A DNA stretch of 32,449 nucleotides from positions 1 through 32,449 of the forward strand of contig JADHSF010000010.1 of NCBI GenBank assembly GCA_016777005.1, read 5' to 3'. Source of the DNA: SAR86 cluster bacterium (GTDB lineage Bacteria > Pseudomonadota > Gammaproteobacteria > Magnimaribacterales > Magnimaribacteraceae). Made by a program: the position numbers and the translations under genes. Each line of letters starts with the position of its first letter. Within the stretch, counting starts at the first letter, position 1. Under the pieces are notes generated by a model. That model did no database searches and had not been told where the DNA came from. It saw only the letters and a program-made list of their open reading frames with translations. Below are positions 1 through 6,860 of the stretch, piece after piece.

Positions 1-42
1 AGCTTGGAAGGCTGAGGTAATAAGCCATTATACGATACCCGC
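1..42 (-). tRNA. tRNA-Gly(TCC), 5' half, cut by window edge
   Basis: Read on the minus strand, positions 42 to 1 give the 5' acceptor strand GCGGGTA, the D arm and the anticodon stem with loop CTTCCAA, so the anticodon is TCC. The sequence closely follows E. coli tRNA-Gly(TCC), with one extra base in the D loop. The rest of the anticodon stem, the T arm and the 3' end lie outside the window. A canonical -10 box stands 13 bases upstream. Confidence 0.85.
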
Positions 43-55
43 TTATTGGGCTAGC

Positions 56-61
56 ATTATA
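56..61 (-). promoter_or_regulatory. -10 box of the tRNA-Gly promoter
   Basis: The minus strand reads TATAAT here, followed by the GC-rich discriminator GCTAGCCC and then the tRNA 5' end 13 bases downstream. A GC-rich discriminator is typical of stable-RNA promoters under stringent control. No good -35 hexamer is visible at 16-18 bases spacing; that stretch is T-rich. Confidence 0.6.
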
Positions 62-145
62 CATAAAAACACAAAAAATTAGATTAGGTTCTTAAGGAAA
101 GATTAATGGACCCATTTAAGACTGAGCAATCATCTAATTTTGATT

Positions 146-162
146 AAAACTTACCAAGTTTT
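146..162. repeat. Perfect 7-bp inverted repeat between tRNA-Gly and the oxygenase gene
   Basis: AAAACTT and AAGTTTT flank a 3-base spacer (ACC) and a T run follows on the plus strand. The site lies between two divergent transcription units, so it is badly placed to terminate either. It could be an operator or a chance AT-rich dyad. Confidence 0.35.
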
Positions 163-206
163 TTATTCTCTGATATCTTGTACGAAAGAATGAAAATTAA
201 ATCAAA

Positions 207-986
207 ATGAATCAACGCGTTTTCTCTAAAGAATGGTCAGACTGGATTCTTGAAAATATTTCAAGAGGATGTGATTTGGATGACATCTACTCAATATTAT
301 TTAAGCAAGGTTTTAATGAAAATGATATTGAAAAAGCTTTGAATTATTCTCCTGGACAACAAAAAAAAATAAAATTAAACGAAGAAAGTCCTAAAGAAAA
401 AAGAATTCAATCCAATGTTATAAAGTTTCAGAAATCATTTAAATCTATTCCAAAATATACACAAAAGGGTTTCATAAAGACTACGATCGATAAAGGGGTT
501 TTTCAAAAAATTACAGATTTTTATCACGCCAATCAGAATTCAAAAAAAACAGAGGTAGTTGCAGGAGATTTTGTTACTAATGTTGACAAGAAAAGTACTC
601 CAAGCAGAACTATCGATCTACCAGATCAGTTAAAAGATGAAATACATACTTCCCTTCTCAAAGACCTAGAGCAATGGTCTTCTACAAAACTTCTGCCTAC
701 TTATGTCTATGGCATTAGGATATACCAAAATGGAGCGATTCTTGTACCGCATAAGGACAGAAAAGAAACACATATAATCGGAACTATAATCAACATAGAT
801 CAGGACTTAATCAGTCAATGGCCTTTAGAAATAGAAGATCACGATGGTAAAGTGCATAAAATATACCTAGAACCTGGAGAGGTGATTTTCTACGAGAGCG
901 CTACACTAATGCATGGCAGACCAGTTCCACTAGAAGGTAAATTATTTAGTAATGTGTTTTGCCATTACATGCCTGACATAAGTTAA
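207..986 (+). CDS. 2OG-Fe(II) oxygenase, prolyl 4-hydroxylase-like
   Basis: The 259-residue protein has a C-terminal double-stranded beta-helix typical of 2-oxoglutarate/Fe(II) dioxygenases. The metal triad is visible as H182-x-D184 (PHKD) and H236 (MHGRP); K245 is in a suitable place for the 2-oxoglutarate carboxylate. The segment ending in FCHYMP is also typical. Residues about 8-48 form a separate helical module (W-x3-N-x2-RG and LxxxGF) that resembles small N-terminal modules on other bacterial prolyl-hydroxylase-like proteins, and a lysine-rich linker follows. There is no signal peptide, so it should be cytoplasmic. The substrate cannot be read from the sequence; peptidyl proline is the family's usual target. 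The start is the first ATG, with only a weak A-rich ribosome site. Its stop shares TTAA with the stop of the convergent gene. Confidence 0.75.
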   Translation: MNQRVFSKEWSDWILENISRGCDLDDIYSILFKQGFNENDIEKALNYSPGQQKKIKLNEESPKEKRIQSNVIKFQKSFKSIPKYTQKGFIKTTIDKGVFQKITDFYHANQNSKKTEVVAGDFVTNVDKKSTPSRTIDLPDQLKDEIHTSLLKDLEQWSSTKLLPTYVYGIRIYQNGAILVPHKDRKETHIIGTIINIDQDLISQWPLEIEDHDGKVHKIYLEPGEVIFYESATLMHGRPVPLEGKLFSNVFCHYMPDIS

Positions 987-1681
987 TCTTTCTTGACATA
1001 TGTTCTTTTCAGAGTTGTATACATGAAATACAAATTAGAAATCATCCAAATGTAATAATTTAAGTCTAAAGCATAAAGACCGTAATGCCTTTGATAGAGC
1101 ATCATTGAAGATGTAATCATCCAAACTAGCAGAAAGAAAATTGTTAATTTTCTATTATCTACTACCCTCATAGGGTGAGTAAATTTAAAAGGAATGAATG
1201 TTGCGATTGTTAACAATATGATTACTACTAAGTTGACTGTTTGGCTCGTTTGGATGAGATAGAAATAAAATAAAACTATGTTCCATAAAGCTGGAAACCC
1301 TGAAAAGTAATAATCTTTTGTTTTCAGATCATTATTAGCAAATGTATAACAAGAAGAAGAAAGGATAATAAAAATTGAAATTAATTTAAAATCATCACTA
1401 ATAAAATCTAGGGTATATAAGACAAAAGCAGGTACAAATACATAGTTCAAGAAGTCTATGATGTTATCGAGAACCTCTCCATTTATTATAGGGGTGTGTA
1501 ACTTTACATCAGCCCATCTTGCTAAGGTCCCATCGATCCCATCCACAAATAAGGCTAATGCCAGGAATATAAAAACAAATGTAATATTGCCATTCACGGC
1601 TGCGTTTAGGGCTAGAAAACTGAAGAAGACACCAGATACAGTGAACAGATGAACTGTATAAGCAATAAGCGTTTTGCTCAT
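983..1681 (-). CDS. pcs: Phosphatidylcholine synthase
   Basis: This 232-residue integral membrane enzyme belongs to the CDP-alcohol phosphatidyltransferases. It should condense CDP-diacylglycerol with choline to give phosphatidylcholine and CMP at the inner membrane. The family motif lies at about residues 47-80: DGIDGTLAR, then G-x3-D-x3-D (GEVLDNIID). The gap between AR and G is longer than in most family members, and the surrounding residues (VHLFTVSG, YVFVPAF, KFTHPMRVVD) match bacterial Pcs. About eight hydrophobic segments are present. It starts 6 bases after the SnoaL-like gene, so the two are probably co-transcribed, perhaps from the csrA/tRNA-Arg region. The Pcs route needs free choline, usually taken from outside. 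No choline transporter is in this window. Confidence 0.88.
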   Translation of the reverse strand: MSKTLIAYTVHLFTVSGVFFSFLALNAAVNGNITFVFIFLALALFVDGIDGTLARWADVKLHTPIINGEVLDNIIDFLNYVFVPAFVLYTLDFISDDFKLISIFIILSSSCYTFANNDLKTKDYYFSGFPALWNIVLFYFYLIQTSQTVNLVVIILLTIATFIPFKFTHPMRVVDNRKLTIFFLLVWMITSSMMLYQRHYGLYALDLNYYIWMISNLYFMYTTLKRTYVKKD

Positions 1682-1687
1682 TATTTA

Positions 1688-2107
1688 TTATTTGAGCTTA
1701 TCTAACATCCGCCCCATCTGCTCATGAAGCGTATTAACTGCCTGTAAAGGTCTAACAAGAACCTTAAATTCTATTATTTTATCGTTCTCGTCCCAGGTAA
1801 TTAAGTCTATTCCATTCACATAAACACCGTTCATTTCTGTCTCAAATTCTAAACAGGCATGATTTCCATGCACTACTTCTTTGATGTATTTAAATTTAGA
1901 CTCTTTTTTTTCTTCTTTACCTTTATCACTACTAAATACACCCGATGCTGCAGACAAATATAGCTTTGTTATCTCTTTACCTTTCTGTGGCGTATATACA
2001 ACTGGAGAATAGAAGACCACATCATCATGGAGCAAGTCATCTAATTTATTTGGGGCCTCTGAAGAATCCCCTTTCATTATTTCATGCCATTTTTCTATTG
2101 CATTCAT
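1688..2107 (-). CDS. SnoaL-like / NTF2-fold protein
   Basis: This 139-residue soluble protein has the outline of the NTF2/SnoaL cone fold. The N-terminal helix carries W-x2-IM, then LLHDDVVFYSPV, and the final strands contain GIDLITWDENDKIIEFKVLVRP. That pattern is common to small SnoaL-like proteins that act as isomerases, hydrolases or ligand binders. No catalytic residue can be assigned. The start is the ATG 44 bases downstream of the mature end of tRNA-Arg, and pcs follows after 6 bases. A role beside phosphatidylcholine synthesis is possible only by position. Confidence 0.65.
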   Translation of the reverse strand: MNAIEKWHEIMKGDSSEAPNKLDDLLHDDVVFYSPVVYTPQKGKEITKLYLSAASGVFSSDKGKEEKKESKFKYIKEVVHGNHACLEFETEMNGVYVNGIDLITWDENDKIIEFKVLVRPLQAVNTLHEQMGRMLDKLK

Positions 2108-2151
2108 TCGCTAATCCTTTATTTAATATAAAAAACGTTTTCTTAATTTTG

Positions 2152-2228
2152 TGGCGGGGCTGGCAGGATTCGAACCTGCTACCTTCTAGTTCGTAGCCAG
2201 ACACTCTATCCAAATGAGCTACAGCCCC
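2152..2228 (-). tRNA. tRNA-Arg(ACG)
   Basis: The 77-base gene includes an encoded CCA. The acceptor strands GGGGCTG and CAGCCCC pair, the discriminator is G, the anticodon stem TCTGG/CTAGA encloses the loop CTACGAA, and the T loop is TTCGAAT. The anticodon is therefore ACG, which TadA would edit to ICG. It lies 49 bases downstream of csrA on the same strand. E. coli also has arginine ACG tRNAs after csrA, so this is old gammaproteobacterial synteny. Confidence 0.95.
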
Positions 2229-2238
2229 ATCATAGAGG

Positions 2239-2244
2239 ATTATA
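2239..2244 (-). promoter_or_regulatory. -10 box of tRNA-Arg, inside the csrA-tRNA gap
   Basis: The minus strand reads TATAAT ten bases before the tRNA 5' end, so the tRNA can be made without csrA readthrough. Just upstream is the dyad CCGAA-G-TTCGG (2255-2265). A candidate -35 (TTCCGA) is only a 3/6 match, so this promoter call is moderate. Confidence 0.5.
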
Positions 2245-2277
2245 ACTCTTAATTACCGAACTTCGGAAAGAAGCTAA

Positions 2278-2445
2278 TTATTCTTCGTTAGCAATACGAT
2301 CGTAGATTTCTTCCCTATGGATTTTAACTTCTTGAGGGGCTGTGATACCTATCCTTACCTGACCTCCCCTAATATCAAGCACTGTTATCTTGATATCATC
2401 GCCGATAAACATTGATTCTTCTGCTTTTCTGCTTAGTACTAACAT
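2278..2445 (-). CDS. csrA: Carbon storage regulator CsrA (RsmA)
   Basis: This 55-residue gene encodes a dimeric RNA-binding protein that binds GGA motifs in mRNA leaders and controls translation and stability. The sequence begins [11 protein letters not shown] and continues with [19 protein letters not shown], then [16 protein letters not shown]. These are the beta strands, the L4 and R44 RNA-contact residues and the C-terminal helix of CsrA. The length is slightly below E. coli's 61 because the tail is short. The start is fixed by a very strong ribosome site four bases upstream. tRNA-Arg follows. Confidence 0.96.
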   Translation of the reverse strand: MLVLSRKAEESMFIGDDIKITVLDIRGGQVRIGITAPQEVKIHREEIYDRIANEE

Positions 2446-2448
2446 AAA

Positions 2449-2456
2449 CCCTCCCC
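2449..2456 (-). promoter_or_regulatory. Strong ribosome binding site of csrA with a GGA core
   Basis: The minus strand reads GGGGAGGG three bases before the csrA start region. It is a near-ideal Shine-Dalgarno sequence and contains GGA, the core recognised by CsrA. In E. coli CsrA represses its own translation by binding GGA sites over this region. The same could happen here, but only one clear site is visible. Confidence 0.5.
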
Positions 2457-2514
2457 AGTAATTTATGAATTCATTTACCTTAACAGTAAAAAATGGGAAG
2501 AAAAACTATTATTT

Positions 2515-2904
2515 TTAAGTTTTTACAAGAATTTGTTCAAGCTGATCTAGAGAAGCAACCATGCCTTGGTGGATGGCATCTGCAAAATTTGGTGGATCTA
2601 TTTCAGTACTCCATTCAAATATAGTGTTATTGCCATCTTCATAGAGTTGAATAATTGCTAAATGATGGGCAATGGGCGCCATAGTTTCTATAGCAGAATA
2701 CGTGAGTTTCATTTTTGAATCATCGCAATCGATTATCTCCTCTACTAAGTTGCCTAAGCCTGTCATTTTGAATATTCTCTTATTTCCATCAAGCTTGATA
2801 CTTTCTACGCCTGGAACCCAATCACTTCTTGAAATATCACTGATTATTTCCCAAACAGAACTAGCTTCAGACTGAAAGACTCTTGTTTCTAATATTTTTT
2901 TCAT
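2515..2904 (-). CDS. SRPBCC family protein (START-like, polyketide cyclase/MxaD type)
   Basis: This 129-residue protein has the SRPBCC ligand-binding fold. An N-terminal strand is followed by a helix with VWEIISDISRSDWVPGV, central strands (FKMTGLGNLVEEI, MKLTYS) and a long C-terminal helix (GMVASLDQLEQIL). The family binds hydrophobic ligands in a deep pocket; some members are cyclases, but no catalytic residue is recognisable. Its ATG overlaps the stop of the upstream hypothetical gene as TAATG, which suggests translational coupling. It probably ends the rimBK-SDR-hypothetical operon. Confidence 0.75.
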   Translation of the reverse strand: MKKILETRVFQSEASSVWEIISDISRSDWVPGVESIKLDGNKRIFKMTGLGNLVEEIIDCDDSKMKLTYSAIETMAPIAHHLAIIQLYEDGNNTIFEWSTEIDPPNFADAIHQGMVASLDQLEQILVKT

Positions 2905-3386
2905 TAATTTCTTATTTTCTTAACTCTTATTTTGTTTTTCTTGCCTTTTATCTTCAAAAACATAGATCCTAGAATTCCTGGTTTTAGTTCTACTCCATCG
3001 CCCAGATTGGGGATGTCTTTTTTTCTAAGGTTCTCAATACTTCTCCACGATGATTTATCATTTAATTCAAAGATGAAGTCCCCTGCAGATAACCTAATAC
3101 CATTTAAAATTAAATTTTGATCAATAACAGTTCTTTCTGTTTTTAATATGATTTTAGTTTTCTCTGTATTAATTTGTTCAAGTTCTAAAGAATTTTTTTC
3201 TTCGTAGATTGCTATATCTTCTTTGTTAACCAGAATCATTGAAGTGTCTTCTTTAAAAAAGCTATCAAAACAAATCAATCTAGAATCATCCTCTGAGATA
3301 AGAGTGCAATCTGCAATATTTTTTTCTTCTGGTACTAACAAGAAAGAGAGTGCAAGCGAAGAAAAAAAAATACCAATTTTATACAT
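2904..3386 (-). CDS. Predicted exported protein of unknown function
   Basis: I do not recognise this 160-residue protein. It has a short hydrophobic N-terminus (IGIFFSSLALSFLLV), probably a signal peptide. The mature start carries a cysteine pair in the pattern C-x(4)-EDDSRL-x-CFD (residues about 27-41), a motif seen near the N-terminus of various secreted proteobacterial proteins. The rest is charged and predicted mainly beta (GIRLSAGDFIFELND), ending in a basic tail with KGKKNK and KKIRN. The gene is linked by TAATG overlaps to the SDR upstream and the SRPBCC gene downstream, so all three are likely made together. Confidence 0.6.
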   Translation of the reverse strand: MYKIGIFFSSLALSFLLVPEEKNIADCTLISEDDSRLICFDSFFKEDTSMILVNKEDIAIYEEKNSLELEQINTEKTKIILKTERTVIDQNLILNGIRLSAGDFIFELNDKSSWRSIENLRKKDIPNLGDGVELKPGILGSMFLKIKGKKNKIRVKKIRN

Positions 3387-4246
3387 TAACTATTTTTTGC
3401 AGCTTCAGGAGCTTCAACATAATCTGGTACAAAAAAGTCTGGAGCTAATTCAGCAAATGGAACTTCAGCATACTGAGAAAAATCAGTCACTCCGTTATCA
3501 GCTAGGAGATTGTCATCGATACAAAAATTACCTGTAAATTCTCTAGAATTTTTTGTAAGGATTACATGTGCAGCATCGGCCATTATTTCAGGGGATCTAG
3601 AAATATTCATTATGCTATCTCCGCCCAGCGCATTTTTTATAGCGGCAGTAGCCACAGCAGTTCTTGGCCATAGAGCATTCACAGCCACGCCTTCATCTTT
3701 AAATTCTTCTGCCATTCCCAGCACACAGAGACTCATTCCAAACTTTGCCATAGTATAAGCAACATGTGGACCGAACCATTTCGGATCCATATCTAAAGGA
3801 GGAGATAAATTTAAGATATGTGGATTATCAGACTTAATTAAATGAGGCAAACAAACCTTGCTCACCAAGAATGTTCCTCTGGCATTTATTTGATTCATCA
3901 AATCATACCTTTTCATATCAGTTTGAAGGGTTCCGGTTAATTGAATTGCTGAAGCATTATTAATACAGATATCAATTGCTCCGAAGTGATCTAAGCCCTT
4001 ATTGACTGCATTTCTAACATTTTCTTCATCTCGTATATCGCAAACTACAGGTAAAGCCTTGCCTCCTACCTCCTCTATTTCCTCAGCGGCGGTATAAATA
4101 GTGCCTGGAAGTTTAGGATGAGGTTCAGCAGTTTTTGCAGCCAATATTACATTAGCACCGTCTTTTGCAGCCCTCTTGGCTATTGCGAGTCCAATGCCTC
4201 GACTGGCCCCTGAAACAAACAATGTTTTATTTTTAAGATTATTCAT
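3386..4246 (-). CDS. Short-chain dehydrogenase, HSDL2-like
   Basis: The 286-residue Rossmann-fold oxidoreductase has the dinucleotide motif GASRGIG at 13-19, D70, NNAS at 96-99, N121, and the catalytic set S148, Y164 and K168 (YTMAK). The segments AEPHPKLPGTIYTAAEEIE and ILNLSPPLDMDPKWF are characteristic of hydroxysteroid dehydrogenase-like protein 2, which is peroxisomal/mitochondrial in animals and implicated in fatty-acid metabolism. The bacterial protein lacks the C-terminal SCP2 domain of HSDL2. NADP preference is likely from the arginine in the glycine motif. It starts 10 bases after rimBK and its stop overlaps the next start. Its precise substrate is unknown; lipid is likely. Confidence 0.82.
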   Translation of the reverse strand: MNNLKNKTLFVSGASRGIGLAIAKRAAKDGANVILAAKTAEPHPKLPGTIYTAAEEIEEVGGKALPVVCDIRDEENVRNAVNKGLDHFGAIDICINNASAIQLTGTLQTDMKRYDLMNQINARGTFLVSKVCLPHLIKSDNPHILNLSPPLDMDPKWFGPHVAYTMAKFGMSLCVLGMAEEFKDEGVAVNALWPRTAVATAAIKNALGGDSIMNISRSPEIMADAAHVILTKNSREFTGNFCIDDNLLADNGVTDFSQYAEVPFAELAPDFFVPDYVEAPEAAKNS

Positions 4247-4256
4247 ATTATTCTCC

Positions 4257-5630
4257 TTAGTTAGAAATTATCCCTAATTTTTTTTCACAAAATAAAATTA
4301 TTTGACCAGCTATATCCATTTCTAGTGTTTTTTCTATTCCTTGTATGCCCGGCGAACTATTGACCTCTAAAACTAGAGGTCCTCTGTTACTTCTAAGTAT
4401 ATCAACTCCTGCAACAGATAATCCAATGGCTTTAGCCGCTCTAATCGCAATACCTCTTTCTTTTGCAGTAATAGAGGTACTATGAGCAACACCTCCTTGA
4501 TGAAGATTAGATCTAAAATCATTTTCTTTATTTGATCTTAGAATAGATCCGATAACCTTTCCGTCGATAACCAAGCATCTTAAGTCTTCTCCTTTTGACT
4601 CTGCTATATATTCTTGAACCAAGAAATTAGCTTGTAGTCCTCTAAAAGCATTTATGACAGTTTCTGCTGCTTTTTTTGTTTCAGCTAAAATAACCCCTTT
4701 GCCCTGAGAAGATTCTAAAAGCTTAATAACTAAAGGCATGGTTCCGACTGTATTGATAACTCCATTTGTATCTTTTGGAGATGATGCAAAACCCGTTATC
4801 GGCATGTTGATATTTGCAGATGCGAGTTGCTGATGAGCTTGTAACTTATCTCTTGAATTAGCTATAGCCTGCGGATCATTAAGCGGCAATGCTCCTGTTA
4901 ATTTAAATTGTCTTGTAACTGCCAAACCATAAGATGTAATAGAAGCACCAATTCTAGGTATAACAATGTCATATTTAGGTAATGGACTAGAGTCATAGAA
5001 AATTTCTGGATTTGCTGTATCTACATCCAAGTAACATCGTGTTGGATTAATAGGTTCTACTTGATGGCCACGTTGTTGGCCGGCAATCATAATTCTCTTT
5101 GAAGTATAGTTATTAGGCTCTCTTGTTAGAAGAGCAATTCTAAGAGCTCTTCTGGATTTTAAAGTTCTTTTTTTTCTGGTTGCATAAGGATTTTTTGATT
5201 GAGGCTGTCCATTAAGAAAACTTTCTGTTGCATAGACAGTCATGTCTGGACCAATTGAGCTTCTACCTAGCAACATCCTATATTGCATAGACATTCTGTT
5301 CGTCAAAGAAATTTCGATCTGCCATGTATGACCCGAAATCTCAATATCGGTTTTAATAAAGTATCTTTTTTCAGATTCACCGTTGGAGCTAGTTACCTTC
5401 CTTCTACCAATTAAGGGGGCCGAACAAGATACTGTAAACCTAGGCCTTTCTGGTAAAGGAGAAATTTCAAATCTAACAAACTTCTTTTTCTGTACCTTAA
5501 AAACTTCAATGTGCTTAGCGTGTAATACAGAGGTTTGTGCTCCCGTATCAACCTTGGCTTTGATATAGGGAAGATTAATGGAGGGTAAATTCACCCATTC
5601 TTCCCAACCTAAATCTATATTTGTATTCAT
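4257..5630 (-). CDS. rimK: Fused RimB-like protease domain and RimK S6 glutamate ligase
   Basis: Two proteins are joined in one 457-residue chain. Residues about 6-135 match the family once called ATP-dependent zinc protease and now linked to retropepsin-like RimB: GWEEWVNLP, the aspartic motif VDTGAQTS (D28) and the partner strand RMLLGR (118-123). Residues about 165-457 match E. coli RimK almost throughout: IALLTREP, PRIGASITSYG, the ATP-grasp lysine in VIKLLESSQGKGV, LVQEYI, EDLRCLVID, DFRSNLHQGG and LEVNSSPG. RimK adds glutamates to the C-terminus of ribosomal protein S6; RimB is thought to act on RimK or on modified S6. A basic linker (RKKRTLKSRR) joins the domains. The start lies only 14 bases after tRNA-Ser, with no promoter between. 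Confidence 0.92.
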   Translation of the reverse strand: MNTNIDLGWEEWVNLPSINLPYIKAKVDTGAQTSVLHAKHIEVFKVQKKKFVRFEISPLPERPRFTVSCSAPLIGRRKVTSSNGESEKRYFIKTDIEISGHTWQIEISLTNRMSMQYRMLLGRSSIGPDMTVYATESFLNGQPQSKNPYATRKKRTLKSRRALRIALLTREPNNYTSKRIMIAGQQRGHQVEPINPTRCYLDVDTANPEIFYDSSPLPKYDIVIPRIGASITSYGLAVTRQFKLTGALPLNDPQAIANSRDKLQAHQQLASANINMPITGFASSPKDTNGVINTVGTMPLVIKLLESSQGKGVILAETKKAAETVINAFRGLQANFLVQEYIAESKGEDLRCLVIDGKVIGSILRSNKENDFRSNLHQGGVAHSTSITAKERGIAIRAAKAIGLSVAGVDILRSNRGPLVLEVNSSPGIQGIEKTLEMDIAGQIILFCEKKLGIISN

Positions 5631-5644
5631 AACTTTCTTATAAA

Positions 5645-5734
5645 TGGCGGAGAGAGAGGGATTCGAACCCTCGAAGGCTTTGACACCTTACACGCTTTCC
5701 AAGCGTGCGCATTCGACCACTCTGCCATCTCTCC
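5645..5734 (-). tRNA. tRNA-Ser(GGA)
   Basis: The 90-base gene has the long variable arm of a class II tRNA and encodes its CCA. The acceptor GGAGAGA pairs with TCTCTCC, the discriminator is G, and the anticodon stem CACGC/GCGTG encloses TTGGAAA, giving anticodon GGA. The T arm contains GTTCGAATC. rimBK begins 14 bases beyond the CCA. Confidence 0.95.
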
Positions 5735-5749
5735 ATCTTAACTGCGAGC

Positions 5750-5755
5750 ATTATA
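5750..5755 (-). promoter_or_regulatory. -10 box of tRNA-Ser, probably also serving rimBK
   Basis: The minus strand reads TATAAT followed by the GC-rich discriminator GCTCGC, much like the tRNA-Gly promoter at 56-61. The tRNA begins 15 bases downstream. No convincing -35 hexamer is seen. Because no terminator or second promoter lies between tRNA-Ser and rimBK, this is probably the promoter of the whole rimBK operon. Confidence 0.55.
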
Positions 5756-5795
5756 ATGGGTTTTTAATTTATCTTGGATATATCGATGCAATAAC

Positions 5796-5999
5796 TCAAT
5801 AGTGAGGAGGCCTTTCGTCTTTGCTTTCGCCATTATCTTGACTATCTAAAGATTGAATTACCAAATCTAACTTTTCCTTAAGCTCTAATATTTCTATTTG
5901 TTGCTTTCTTAGTTCTCCGCTTAATCTCTCAATTGTATCTTCTTGAAATAAAACCTTAGACTCCAATTCATTTATTCTTTCTTCTGAACTATTTATCAT
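5796..5999 (-). CDS. slyX: SlyX family protein
   Basis: This small coiled-coil protein of about 67 residues matches SlyX. It has the heptad-rich helix RINELESKVLFQEDTIERL, continuing through LRKQQIEILELKEKL, and ends in PPHY, the conserved SlyX C-terminus. The function of SlyX is not established. I chose the ATG at 5999; a GTG at 6011 would add four residues (MHKN), and neither has a clear ribosome site. It lies 58 bases downstream of queF on the same strand and may be the last gene of that transcript. Confidence 0.82.
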   Translation of the reverse strand: MINSSEERINELESKVLFQEDTIERLSGELRKQQIEILELKEKLDLVIQSLDSQDNGESKDERPPHY

Positions 6000-6057
6000 A
6001 TTTTTATGCACTTAATTACCCAAATACAAAGCCACCCGACTACATTTGCATTTTATT

Positions 6058-6858
6058 TTATTGTCTTATCTCTCTAGAGATATGAATTGGATATCCGGGA
6101 GTTGTTCTAACAGGATTAATTTCTATGCCACCCCGTCTCAAAAAATTTGCCCTCACTAAAAGTTTATCTAACCTGCATCTTTTGGTGATATCAATAAAGA
6201 TTCTTTCAACACACTCTTCATGAAATCCTTGATGATTTCTATACGACAGCAGATATCTCAATAAGGTTTTATGATTAATGCCATTACCTTCATAGGAAAT
6301 ATAAATAGTAGCCCAGTCAGGTTGCGCAGTGACCGGACATAGGCTTCTAAAAAGACTACATGATATATTTTCAACTATTTTTTCTTGATCATCAGGTTCA
6401 ATTACTAATGAGTTTGGATGAGAATCTATACGATCAATTTCTAATTGATCCAAAGAAGACCATTCACCTTCAATATCTCTGGGATTTTGGACAAGTTCAA
6501 CTTCAACTTCTGTTTGTAAGGCTTCCTCTAAATCTTTCTTAATCAAGTCTTGAATTGTCTTTACACAATCAAATTTTTCATTATTTAAAGAGTAAAGATA
6601 AAGCTTTAAAGACTTTGACTCTACAAAAAATTTAGAACCACTGCTATATGAAATATTAAGAATCTTATTTTGAGGAATACCGCTTTTGTTAAGCCAAGAA
6701 ACTTCATACGAAGTCCAAAAATCTCTTCCGTTTAGAATTGTTGAATAATCCTCTAGACCTGATTTTTTTCTAGAATCCAATCTACTCAATGCTGACAAAA
6801 CAGAGGGGTCATGTCTGTTGGGTATCGCACTGTCTTTTCCTAGATGAATATCCTTCAT
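6058..6858 (-). CDS. queF: NADPH-dependent preQ0 reductase QueF
   Basis: QueF reduces the nitrile of 7-cyano-7-deazaguanine (preQ0) to the amine preQ1, the last free-base step before insertion into tRNA at G34 for queuosine. The 266-residue length fits the long two-domain type of E. coli. C174 in LCPVTAQPDW is the thioimide-forming cysteine and D181 its partner; FHEECVERI supplies the conserved His/Glu. The N-terminal half has ESKSLKLYLYSLN, the QueF NADPH-binding motif. The C-terminus FLRRGGIEINPVR is also typical. It starts 2 bases after the ABC permease gene, so it is the distal gene of that operon. No other queuosine gene is in the window. Confidence 0.93.
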   Translation of the reverse strand: MKDIHLGKDSAIPNRHDPSVLSALSRLDSRKKSGLEDYSTILNGRDFWTSYEVSWLNKSGIPQNKILNISYSSGSKFFVESKSLKLYLYSLNNEKFDCVKTIQDLIKKDLEEALQTEVEVELVQNPRDIEGEWSSLDQLEIDRIDSHPNSLVIEPDDQEKIVENISCSLFRSLCPVTAQPDWATIYISYEGNGINHKTLLRYLLSYRNHQGFHEECVERIFIDITKRCRLDKLLVRANFLRRGGIEINPVRTTPGYPIHISREIRQ

Positions 6859-6860
6859 GC

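Noticed and set aside
146-162. AT-rich hairpin with T run as a terminator
   Set aside because: It lies between divergent units, with no transcript ending there, so only a dyad is reported.
1945-2196. Plus-strand open frame ending WQDSNLLPSSS
   Set aside because: It is the antisense of tRNA-Arg and the SnoaL-like gene; such peptides are a known artefact of tRNA genes.
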